Assembly: GCA_937877675.1 (NCBI GenBank)
Contig: CALEIS010000003.1
Coordinates: forward strand, 1-25,888
Length of the DNA stretch: 25,888 nucleotides
Origin: an uncultured Clostridia bacterium
GTDB lineage: Bacteria > Bacillota > Clostridia > Oscillospirales > Acutalibacteraceae
Direction of reading: 5' to 3'
The notes beneath the pieces were generated by a model. It searched no databases and was not told where the DNA came from. It worked only from the letters and a program-made list of their open reading frames with translations. Both the position numbers and the translations under genes were made by a program. This document shows, in pieces, positions 7,642 to 14,192 of the stretch. How positions within the stretch are numbered: the first letter of the stretch is position 1; every line of letters begins with the position of its first letter.

Positions 7642-9528
7642 ATGAAGAAATTTTTTGCTATAATTTTATCCTTGATTTTAATTGTTACAACACTACCAAT
7701 AGTGTATGCAGGTACAACTGAAGGTGTATTTGGTACAAAACATACATGGGTATATGATGATGAAACCAAAACCCTTACTATAAGCGGTGAGGGTGATATG
7801 GGCGGATTTTGGGATATGTATAATCCACCATGGAGTGCGTACGAGGGACAAATGCGAACACTTGTTATTAGTGATGGCGTAACAAATGTGGGTGAGTACC
7901 TTTTTTACAATAGTAATCTGGAAAAGGTTGTGCTTGGTAAGGATGTTAAAACCATTGGTGACAGTGCGTTTCGTTCATCTTCATACCTTGTAACTGTTGA
8001 GTTAGGTGAAAATGTAGAGACTATTGGTGATTATGCTTTTTCAGGCTGTGGCTCATTGACAGAAATTAGTTTAAACGAGAGTCTTAAAACAATTGGGAAA
8101 AGAGCTTTTGTAAGTACAAAGCTCCAGTCAATTATAATTCCTGATAATGTGACTGAAATCAGCGAGGGTGCATTCTATAATGTTCCTTTAAAGTCTGTAA
8201 AAATCGGTAACGGTGTTAAAACTATTGAAAAAGATACATTCAATTACTGTGCGGATATTGAAACTCTTGAATTGGGCAGTAACATTGAAACAATCGGCGA
8301 GTCAGCATTCTATAACTGCTCATCCATCAAAACTCTTATTTTGCCTGACGGTTTAAAGACAATAGAAAAAGAAGCATTCCGTCAATGTGCAAAGCTTAAT
8401 GATATCGTTTTCCCTGATAGTGTAAAAAGCGTTGGGCAAGGTGCATTCAGTGAATGTAATGCTTTAGTTAACCTTAAAATTGGTAATGGTGTGGAAATTC
8501 TTGGAATGTCTGCATTTAATGGTTGTACGTCAATTGAAACTGTTGAAATTCCTGCAAGTGTGGAAATTATTGGTGAAAGAGCATTTTCAACTTGCGAATC
8601 CCTTAAAGAGTTTAAAGTAGCAAGTGATAATAAAAATTATACAACGCTTGATGGTGTGCTTTACAATAAAAACAAAACAGAGCTGATAAGTTACCCTACA
8701 GGAAAATCAGACGTTGTTTTTGAAATTCCAAAAGGAGTAAAAATTATTGGAGATAATGCATTTGCAAATTCATCTTTGAAACGTGTTGTAATCCCCAATA
8801 CGGTAACGTCAATTTATGGTAGCGCTTTTGCATACAATAATAATCTTGACAGTGTTGTGATTCCTGAAAGTGTTACTTATATGAATGGTGCAGTTTTCAG
8901 CAACTGTATGTCACTTACCAATATAACAATTCCAAAGGGATTAAAGCGAATTTATGCTTATACCTTTACCGGATGTTACAGTTTGAAAACTGTTAATTAT
9001 ACAGGTAGTGAAGCTCAATGGAAAAACATAACCATTGAACATTCAAATGGACCCCTTTATGATGCGACCATTAACTTTAATGCAAAAAATCACACCCATT
9101 CATACGCTAATGAAGTTTTGGGAGAAGCAAGTTGTACCGAAACTGGCAGTCTTTTATACAAGTGTAGCTGTGGTGACGTGTTTACAGTGATTATTCCTGT
9201 TAGACATCACGAATTTGGTGAGTGGATAGTTACAGTAGAACCGACAACTACAACTGAGGGTGAGAGAACACGCAAGTGTAAATACTGTGCAGAAACTGAA
9301 ACAGAAAGTATGGATAAATTGCCCGAAGAAGTAATAATAAAAGGTGATACTAATGGTGACGGAAAAGTAACATCAATGGATGCTCGTTGGACATTACAAA
9401 TAGTAGCAGAAATTAGAATTCCTGATGAAAAACAACAAATAAGAGCAGATGCTAACGGAGATGGTAAAATAACATCCATAGATGCTCGCTGGATTTTACA
9501 GTGTGTTGCTGGTATAAGAGTATTATAA
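7642..9528 (+). CDS. Secreted BspA-type leucine-rich-repeat protein with type I dockerin
   Basis: A 628-residue exported protein. The signal peptide is residues 1 to about 24 (MKKFF start, hydrophobic core, cleavage near VYA-GTT). A run of about 15 BspA-like LRR units (LRR_5 type; recurring TIGDxAFxxC and IPDxVxxI) spans roughly residues 60-460. Next comes a cysteine-containing linker (CTETG...CSCGD, then RKCKYC; about 475-560), of a kind common in clostridial surface proteins. The C-terminus (about 567-628) is a dockerin with two calcium-binding repeats, DTNGDGKVTSMD and DANGDGKITSID, both with D/N/D/T/D ligands intact. It probably binds a cohesin on a scaffold or cell-surface protein; the LRR part may bind host or dietary polymers or proteins. 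The ATG at 7642 is preferred over the GTG at 7633, which lies within the RBS. Confidence 0.9.
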   Translation: MKKFFAIILSLILIVTTLPIVYAGTTEGVFGTKHTWVYDDETKTLTISGEGDMGGFWDMYNPPWSAYEGQMRTLVISDGVTNVGEYLFYNSNLEKVVLGKDVKTIGDSAFRSSSYLVTVELGENVETIGDYAFSGCGSLTEISLNESLKTIGKRAFVSTKLQSIIIPDNVTEISEGAFYNVPLKSVKIGNGVKTIEKDTFNYCADIETLELGSNIETIGESAFYNCSSIKTLILPDGLKTIEKEAFRQCAKLNDIVFPDSVKSVGQGAFSECNALVNLKIGNGVEILGMSAFNGCTSIETVEIPASVEIIGERAFSTCESLKEFKVASDNKNYTTLDGVLYNKNKTELISYPTGKSDVVFEIPKGVKIIGDNAFANSSLKRVVIPNTVTSIYGSAFAYNNNLDSVVIPESVTYMNGAVFSNCMSLTNITIPKGLKRIYAYTFTGCYSLKTVNYTGSEAQWKNITIEHSNGPLYDATINFNAKNHTHSYANEVLGEASCTETGSLLYKCSCGDVFTVIIPVRHHEFGEWIVTVEPTTTTEGERTRKCKYCAETETESMDKLPEEVIIKGDTNGDGKVTSMDARWTLQIVAEIRIPDEKQQIRADANGDGKITSIDARWILQCVAGIRVL

Positions 9529-9533
9529 TCAAA

Positions 9534-9561
9534 AACGGCTATTGCGAAAGCAGTAGCCGTT
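9534..9561. terminator. Bidirectional terminator between convergent genes
   Basis: A 12-bp stem (9534-9545 with 9550-9561, one G-U pair on the + strand) closes a GAAA tetraloop on the + strand. On the minus strand it is followed by a TTTTTGATT tract, so it serves the spoIIQ-like gene at least as well as the LRR-dockerin gene. Confidence 0.75.
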
Positions 9562-9565
9562 AATT

Positions 9566-10222
9566 TTATATCGTAATTTCATTACCTAAATATTTTATCG
9601 GAGAAACATTTTTTCCGTCTTTGTACATTTCAAAATGGAGATGAATTCCGTCGGCACTTTCCATTGGAATTTCATCTAAAACTCCGATTTTTTCGTTTGC
9701 TTTCACTTGTTGATTAAGTTCGGGGACACTGTCTTTTTTTAGTCCACAATATTTTGCAGTATATCCGTTTCCGTGGTCAATAACAACAGTTGTACCCCAA
9801 AGTGCATCGTGAATAACCTCTATAACAATACCATCACAAATGGAAACAACACTTTCGCCACTTTTTCCCTCAATATCAAGCGCATTATGCGTACGCCAGT
9901 CATCGGTGGTAATATTCTTTACAATTTCGCCATTAGAATATGCCTTGATGATTTTGTTTTTCAATGGAAATTCAAAATATACCTTTGTTATTTGTGGATT
10001 TGTTACTTCATCCTCACGTTCATCAGGTATATTTGTCACAGGGATATTTACTTCAACTTCATCCGTTGTCACTTCTGCTTCTGTGCTTGATGTGGTTTCG
10101 GGTACAAGTCGATTGTTGTTTTTGTTGGTAAACCAAAGGGATAGGAGCAGGACGACACACAACAAAAGCGCTCCTGCAGAATAAAGTCCTCGTTTCAGTT
10201 TTTCGTTTTTCTTGATGTTCAA
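9566..10222 (-). CDS. spoIIQ: SpoIIQ-like M23 metallopeptidase, stage II sporulation
   Basis: A 218-residue protein: short basic cytoplasmic start, one transmembrane helix (about 12-32), a Thr/Glu-rich linker (about 40-75) and an M23/LytM domain (about 85-212). All zinc ligands are present (H112 and D116 in HNALD; H194 and H196 in HLHFE), so it may be an active endopeptidase, as clostridial SpoIIQ proteins can be, unlike the inactive Bacillus form. SpoIIQ sits in the forespore membrane and pairs with SpoIIIAH in the channel that supports engulfment and sigma-G activation. The start is TTG at 10222, 7 nt after GGAGGTG; an ATG at 10327 in frame would remove the RBS logic. Upstream lies GCATA-N14-GTCTAAAAT, only weakly like a sigma-F site. 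Another membrane-bound M23 peptidase is possible. Confidence 0.68.
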   Translation of the reverse strand: MNIKKNEKLKRGLYSAGALLLCVVLLLSLWFTNKNNNRLVPETTSSTEAEVTTDEVEVNIPVTNIPDEREDEVTNPQITKVYFEFPLKNKIIKAYSNGEIVKNITTDDWRTHNALDIEGKSGESVVSICDGIVIEVIHDALWGTTVVIDHGNGYTAKYCGLKKDSVPELNQQVKANEKIGVLDEIPMESADGIHLHFEMYKDGKNVSPIKYLGNEITI

Positions 10223-10293
10223 ATTAAAGCACCTCCGTTTATATTTTAGACAGAGGTGGAAAAAATATGCAAAGAAATTTTGTGTAGGAAATA

Positions 10294-10455
10294 GTAACAG
10301 GTAATAAAATTGGTATGTAATTAACATCGAGATAATTTTTCGTCAGAGCCATTCAAAAACGGAGGCAATACTTTGTGTCTTGTCGAGTATTTTGGGTGAG
10401 TTATGACGGAAAATTAGCCGATGAGAAAATATACAAAATTTTAATTACCTGTTAC
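10294..10455. repeat. 162-bp imperfect palindrome (MITE-like or structured RNA)
   Basis: Arms 10294-10345 and 10404-10455, each 52 nt, are inverted copies. The outer 12 bp (GTAACAGGTAAT) match perfectly; inner blocks AAAATT, CATCG and TAATTTT-CGTCA recur with small bulges. The 58-nt centre can form a further short stem (AATACT/AGTATT). No coding capacity is evident. It lies upstream of the spoIIQ-like gene and could be a small non-autonomous mobile element remnant or a long hairpin RNA. I see no clear target-site duplication. Confidence 0.6.
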
Positions 10456-10462
10456 AAAAAAA

Positions 10463-10557
10463 GAAAAAACGGACGGTTGCGGTTCCGTCCGTTTTCCGGG
10501 CATTAATGCCCTGAGGGGTTGTTTGAGGATGGGGTATGTGTACTCTTTGTGAGTACA
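10463..10557 (-). ncRNA. Candidate small RNA in the spoIIQ-lexA intergenic region
   Basis: A GC-rich patch stands out in AT-rich intergenic DNA. Read on the minus strand it begins with a 7-bp hairpin (10557-10551 with 10545-10539), continues through a C-rich stretch likely to be single-stranded (containing CCCCATCC and ACCCCTC), a GGGCATTAATGCCC palindrome (10511-10498) and an 11-bp terminator hairpin with a T-rich tail. This resembles a trans-acting sRNA with a C-rich seed. A good promoter is not obvious, so this is a candidate only. Confidence 0.3.
10466..10495. terminator. Orphan terminator hairpin
   Basis: A perfect 11-bp stem (10466-10476 with 10485-10495) with an 8-nt loop. The minus-strand T tract (TTTTTTCTTTTTTT) is stronger than the + strand TTTT. 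No protein-coding gene ends here on either strand, which supports a non-coding transcript. Confidence 0.6.
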
Positions 10558-10560
10558 TTG

Positions 10561-10578
10561 TTATAATAAAATATAAAT
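10561..10578. repeat. 18-bp AT-only direct repeat, copy 1
   Basis: TTATAATAAAATATAAAT, identical to 10711-10728. The two copies flank the lexA promoter region. Low complexity makes chance or slippage possible. Confidence 0.5.
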
Positions 10579-10651
10579 ATTAAAAAATAGTGAACATTCT
10601 TTTAATATTCAAAAAATTTATTATGAATAACAAAAAAATTAATAAAATTAG

Positions 10652-10665
10652 CGAACAAATGTTTA
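10652..10665. promoter_or_regulatory. LexA (SOS) operator
   Basis: CGAACAAATGTTTA matches the Gram-positive LexA box CGAAC-N4-GTTYG at the key GAAC/GTT positions. It overlaps the -35 of the lexA promoter, giving autorepression as expected for lexA. Confidence 0.75.
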
Positions 10666-10690
10666 CTTTTTGAAAATTATATGTTAGAAT
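10662..10690 (+). promoter_or_regulatory. lexA promoter
   Basis: TTTACT at 10662-10667, 17-bp spacer, TAGAAT at 10685-10690 with an extended -10 TG at 10682-10683. RBS AGGAG at 10730-10734. Confidence 0.65.
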
Positions 10691-10710
10691 ATAGAAAAAA
10701 GTATGACTTT

Positions 10711-10728
10711 TTATAATAAAATATAAAT
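10711..10728. repeat. 18-bp AT-only direct repeat, copy 2
   Basis: Same 18 bases as 10561-10578, directly upstream of the lexA RBS. Confidence 0.5.
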
Positions 10729-10742
10729 TAGGAGTAGTTTTT

Positions 10743-11333
10743 ATGCGTCCAATTACAGATACACAACAAAAAATCTATGAATTCCTGTGTGAACGCTCTC
10801 AATGTGGTGTTCCACCTTCAGTTCGTGAAATCGGCTCTGCTGTGGGACTTCGTTCAACATCTTCTGTTCAGGCAAACCTTGATGCTCTGGAAGAAGCAGG
10901 TTATATTGAGCGTGACCCAATGTTAAAGCGTTCAATCCGTGTCCTTGGTCAGGCAGAAAATGTAACGAGTGTTCCACTTTTAGGTACTGTTACTGCAGGT
11001 ATGCCAATTCTTGCAGTTGAACAGATTGAGGGCTATATTGCATATAATGGCAGAGTTTCTCGTGATAAGTCGCTTTTTGCACTTAAAGTTCGTGGTGAGA
11101 GTATGCTTTGGGCAGGTATCCTTGATGGTGATATTGTAATTTGCGAAAAAACACCGTATGCGTCAAATGGTGAAATTGTTGTTGCTATGATTGAAGATGA
11201 AGCAACAGTTAAGAGATTTTATAAGGAAAACGGTCATTTCCGTCTTCAACCTGAAAATGATGCCTTTGAGCCAATCATCACAAATGAGGTTATCATCCTT
11301 GGTAAAGTAGTTGCACTTTACAGATATTATTGA
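10743..11333 (+). CDS. lexA: LexA, SOS-response transcriptional repressor
   Basis: A 196-residue LexA. The N-terminal winged helix-turn-helix (about 1-66) has the recognition region PPSVREIGSAVGLRSTSSVQ. The C-terminal S24 peptidase domain has the autocleavage site A85-G86 (TVTAGMP), catalytic serine S120 (GESM) and lysine K157 (ATVKRF). It represses DNA-damage genes until RecA filaments trigger self-cleavage. Its own promoter carries a LexA box over the -35, so autoregulation is expected. Length is slightly below the Bacillus protein (205 residues). It is monocistronic: a terminator follows immediately, and the next gene has a separate promoter. Confidence 0.95.
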   Translation: MRPITDTQQKIYEFLCERSQCGVPPSVREIGSAVGLRSTSSVQANLDALEEAGYIERDPMLKRSIRVLGQAENVTSVPLLGTVTAGMPILAVEQIEGYIAYNGRVSRDKSLFALKVRGESMLWAGILDGDIVICEKTPYASNGEIVVAMIEDEATVKRFYKENGHFRLQPENDAFEPIITNEVIILGKVVALYRYY

Positions 11334-11344
11334 TTTATAATGAT

Positions 11345-11376
11345 ATGGCGGGGTCTTGACCCTGCCATTATTTTTT
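11345..11376 (+). terminator. lexA terminator
   Basis: A 10-bp stem (11345-11354 with 11359-11368, one G-U pair), loop CTTG, followed by TATTTTTT. Confidence 0.85.
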
Positions 11377-11377
11377 C

Positions 11378-11452
11378 CATTGACAAAATATCAAAAAAAT
11401 AGTTTAATATATAGGATACAAAAATTTAAGTAAAGGTGATATAAATGGAAAA
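11378..11452 (+). repeat. Duplicated promoter/RBS/start segment, copy 1 (WG-like gene)
   Basis: A 75-bp segment matching 12879-12953 with three substitutions. It contains TTGACA (11380-11385), 17-bp spacer, TTTAAT (11403-11408), RBS AAAGGTGAT and the first codons of the gene. Weaker similarity extends upstream to 11366. Confidence 0.95.
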
Positions 11453-12821
11453 TGGTAATAGTGGCAAGAAGTACAAAATAACAAAGAATCATGTAATAAT
11501 TTTTGCTGTAATTATTGGTGTGGTTTTAGTGCTAGCAACAATAGCAATATTGGCATTAAGCGGTCAGAAAGATAATGATGACTCTTCTAAGGCTGTGGAT
11601 AAAAAAAGTGAAAATGCAATAACAAATGAGAAAAACGATGATAAGATAGTTGTAGACAACGAATATTTTCAATATGAAGATTATAGTGAGGGATTAGCAT
11701 GGGTTAAATATAGCAATGCTAAAGGAGAATTTTGGGGAAGCATCGATAAAAACGGTAAAATGGTTTTCCAATTACAGGCGAATTCTGTTAAGGAAGTTAC
11801 TCCTTTTAATAACGGATACGCGTATCTTATTTATGAGAATGAGTTAAAAGTTATAGATAAAACAGGTGCGATTTTAGGCTCATATGTTTCAGATGATAAC
11901 AACAGGGTTGTAGGATATGATTCAGGGTATGTTTTTACAGAAAATTATAAAGCAGATTTTGATTCCACTCTGTACACATATAATATTTATGATGCTTCAG
12001 GTACAAGTATAGAAAGCTTTACACTAACAGATAATCGCCATGTTGCTTTTAGATCTTTTGGAAAAGGGGTTTTTGGTTATAAGGACTACTCAAGTACGGG
12101 TTGGAACTTATACTTTCCAAATATAAAAACATGGAAACAATTCCCCGAAAATAAAGCTTTGAGTTTTTATTTTGAAGAAGATATTGCTCTAATGCATATT
12201 GATTATGCTGGTGGCTATGACCATCCAGATGGCTATAGAGGAAAGTTAGAGTTTATTGATGTAAACGGAAATGTAAAAGAAGTTATTATTCCCATAGATA
12301 TGGGTTGGAATTGGTCTGTTAGCATTTCTGGAATTTCAACAGTGGACAACAATTGCGTATTGTATGAAATTCACCAGGATAGATTTATTAGTTATAATAT
12401 TGAAAAAAACTCATTTTTTAAGTTGTCAGATGAGTATGCAGAAAAGCTTTACGAGGAGAAACTCGTTGACCCAATAATTTTTGATGATGGTTATGTTGCT
12501 TTATTGTTAATGGGTAGTGATGCGAGTTGGTATGTGTCAGTATTCGATGAGGAATGGAATCTTGCTTTTGAACCGATAAAAGTCAGCGATTATGATTATT
12601 TCCCATTAACAAACGGAAGATTAATAGTCAAAACTGATGCAGGAGTTCTTGTATATGATGTGTCTGGAAAAGTTGTTTTTGATGCGTCGTCTGCGGGTTA
12701 TGCAAAAATTACAGCATATTCAGACGATGTAGCTCGTGTAGAGGGACAATCAAAACCCACATATTTGGATTTGTTTGGTGTTTTATTATTTGAAGAAATA
12801 GATATGAGTGCTGTTGTATAA
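11445..12821 (+). CDS. Membrane-anchored WG-repeat-like protein of unknown function
   Basis: A 458-residue protein with a short basic cytoplasmic start, one transmembrane helix (about residues 16-38), a charged Ser/Asp/Lys linker (39-66) and an extracytoplasmic part of recurring beta units. The first unit (about 75-105: EGLAWVKYSN...WGSIDKNGKMVF) fits the WG-repeat pattern; later units are degenerate (IDKTGAILGSY, FIDVNGNVKEV, YDVSGKVVF, LDLFGVLLF) and suggest a beta-propeller-like array. No enzyme motif is visible. It lies between lexA and trpS behind a near-identical copy of the trpS promoter, RBS and first codons, and has its own terminator. This looks like an inserted accessory gene. Surface binding is a guess. 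Confidence 0.8.
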   Translation: MENGNSGKKYKITKNHVIIFAVIIGVVLVLATIAILALSGQKDNDDSSKAVDKKSENAITNEKNDDKIVVDNEYFQYEDYSEGLAWVKYSNAKGEFWGSIDKNGKMVFQLQANSVKEVTPFNNGYAYLIYENELKVIDKTGAILGSYVSDDNNRVVGYDSGYVFTENYKADFDSTLYTYNIYDASGTSIESFTLTDNRHVAFRSFGKGVFGYKDYSSTGWNLYFPNIKTWKQFPENKALSFYFEEDIALMHIDYAGGYDHPDGYRGKLEFIDVNGNVKEVIIPIDMGWNWSVSISGISTVDNNCVLYEIHQDRFISYNIEKNSFFKLSDEYAEKLYEEKLVDPIIFDDGYVALLLMGSDASWYVSVFDEEWNLAFEPIKVSDYDYFPLTNGRLIVKTDAGVLVYDVSGKVVFDASSAGYAKITAYSDDVARVEGQSKPTYLDLFGVLLFEEIDMSAVV

Positions 12822-12834
12822 GTTGAATAATCTA

Positions 12835-12863
12835 GGCTCCCCTGACAAGGGGAGCCGCTTTTT
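12835..12863 (+). terminator. Terminator of the WG-like gene
   Basis: A perfect 9-bp stem (12835-12843 with 12848-12856), loop GACA, followed by GCTTTTT. Confidence 0.92.
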
Positions 12864-12878
12864 CATTCATTATTTTCT

Positions 12879-12953
12879 CATTGACAAAATATCAAAAAAA
12901 TAGTTTAATATATAGGATATAAAAAATTAAGTAAAGGTGATACAAATGGAAAA
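12879..12953 (+). repeat. Duplicated promoter/RBS/start segment, copy 2 (trpS)
   Basis: Counterpart of 11378-11452, offset by exactly 1501 bp. TTGACA 12881-12886, 17-bp spacer, TTTAAT 12904-12909, RBS AAAGGTGAT, ATG at 12946. Confidence 0.95.
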
Positions 12954-13953
12954 CACCGTAGAAAAGAAAAAGATAGTTTTAAGTGCTATTCAGCCAACAG
13001 GTACACCAACTCTTGGTAACTACCTTGGTGCACTTAAAAATTGGAAAAATATGAAGGATGACTATAATTGTCTTTATGCAGTTGCTGACTTGCATTCTCT
13101 TACAGTTCGTCCTGAACCTGCAACACTCCGTAAGAATACAATGGAACTTTATGCAATTCTTTTGGCATTAGGTCTTGACCCACAGGAAAGTGTTGTTTTC
13201 ATTCAGAGCCATGTACCACAACATGCACAACTTGCATGGCTTCTTAACTGTTGCACACAGTTTGGTGAAGCTGCAAGAATGACTCAGTTTAAGGATAAGA
13301 GTGAAAAGCACCCTGAAAATGTAAACGTTGGTCTTTTCACATACCCAATTCTTATGGCTGCAGATATTCTTCTTTATCAGGCAGACTATGTGCCAATCGG
13401 TGCTGACCAGAAACAGCATCTTGAAATCGCACGAGATATTGCAGAGAGATTTAATACAGTTTATGGCAACACATTCACAATGCCTGAACCATTCATCGGT
13501 AAGGTTGGTGCTCGTGTTATGTCTTTACAGGACCCATTTGCAAAAATGAGTAAGTCCGACCCAAATCCAAAGAGCTATATCTCAATGCTTGATGATGATA
13601 ATGTAATTGTTAAGAAAATAAAGAGTGCAGTTACTGATAGTGAAGCAAAAGTTAGATATGCAGATGGTAAAGAGGGTATTAACAACCTTATGGGTATTTA
13701 CTCTTGTTGTACAGGTCTTTCTTATGAACAGATTGAAAAAGATTTTGACGGAAAAGGCTATGGAGATTTCAAATCTGCTGTTGCCGAAGCAGTTGTTGAG
13801 GAACTTCGTCCATTCAAAACAGAATTCAATCGTCTTATTAACGATAAAGCATATCTTAATCAGTGTGCAAAAGATGGTGCAGAAAAAGCAAGTCGTTTTG
13901 CACAGCGTACACTCTCAAAGGCAATGAAAAAGTCAGGTCTTTACCAATTATAA
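12946..13953 (+). CDS. trpS: Tryptophanyl-tRNA synthetase
   Basis: A 335-residue class I aminoacyl-tRNA synthetase that charges tRNA-Trp. Seen: the HIGH-equivalent segment PTGTPTLGNYLG (residues 17-28), the DQKQHLE segment of the tryptophan/adenylate pocket (154-160) and the KMSKS loop (200-204, exact). Length is normal. The ATG at 12946 is chosen over the in-frame GTG at 12937, which is part of the RBS AAAGGTGAT. The leader is only about 30 nt from the -10, too short for a T-box, so no tRNA-sensing control is visible. Its promoter/start region is duplicated in front of the preceding gene. A terminator follows. Confidence 0.96.
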   Translation: MENTVEKKKIVLSAIQPTGTPTLGNYLGALKNWKNMKDDYNCLYAVADLHSLTVRPEPATLRKNTMELYAILLALGLDPQESVVFIQSHVPQHAQLAWLLNCCTQFGEAARMTQFKDKSEKHPENVNVGLFTYPILMAADILLYQADYVPIGADQKQHLEIARDIAERFNTVYGNTFTMPEPFIGKVGARVMSLQDPFAKMSKSDPNPKSYISMLDDDNVIVKKIKSAVTDSEAKVRYADGKEGINNLMGIYSCCTGLSYEQIEKDFDGKGYGDFKSAVAEAVVEELRPFKTEFNRLINDKAYLNQCAKDGAEKASRFAQRTLSKAMKKSGLYQL

Positions 13954-13970
13954 TTCAATATAAAACACAT

Positions 13971-13997
13971 AAGGCGGGGAGTAAACCTCGCCTTTTT
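13971..13997 (+). terminator. trpS terminator
   Basis: A 9-bp stem (13971-13979 with 13986-13994, one G-U pair), 6-nt loop, T run. The following AT-rich stretch to 14131 shows only repeated AAAATG/ATTTC words and no gene. Confidence 0.85.
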
Positions 13998-14131
13998 CTA
14001 TTAAACACATAATAATTGCAAGAATGAAATCAAAATATTTCATTTTTAGCCATAAAATGACGAAAAATGCAAGAAATTTATGCAAAATGAAATTAAACAC
14101 AAGGTAAATTGCAAAATATTTCGTTAAACTC

Positions 14132-14159
14132 TTGACAATGTGCGTATAAAGTATATAAT
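14132..14159 (+). promoter_or_regulatory. hppA promoter
   Basis: TTGACA at 14132-14137, 16-bp spacer, TATAAT at 14154-14159; both hexamers are perfect. RBS AAAAGGAGA (about 14177-14185) precedes the GTG at 14193. Confidence 0.75.
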
Positions 14160-14192
14160 CAATATATTATAATTATAAAAGGAGATATTTTT

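Noticed and set aside
10220..10275. Sigma-F promoter for the spoIIQ-like gene (GCATA-N14-GTCTAAAAT, minus strand)
   Set aside because: Spacer is shorter than the usual 15-16 bp and the second G of the -10 is missing; too weak to list as a feature.
10223..10327. N-terminal extension of the spoIIQ-like gene to the ATG at 10327
   Set aside because: The extension would cover a clear GGAGGTG RBS with TTG at correct spacing and would add a second hydrophobic segment not expected for SpoIIQ. The TTG start at 10222 is preferred.
10294..10455. Calling the long palindrome a 6S RNA gene
   Set aside because: Size and hairpin shape fit loosely, but I see no promoter and cannot show the characteristic central bubble or conservation, so it is listed only as a repeat of unknown nature.
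12904..12946. T-box leader controlling trpS
   Set aside because: Only about 30 nt separate the -10 from the start codon and no T-box sequence or antiterminator is present.
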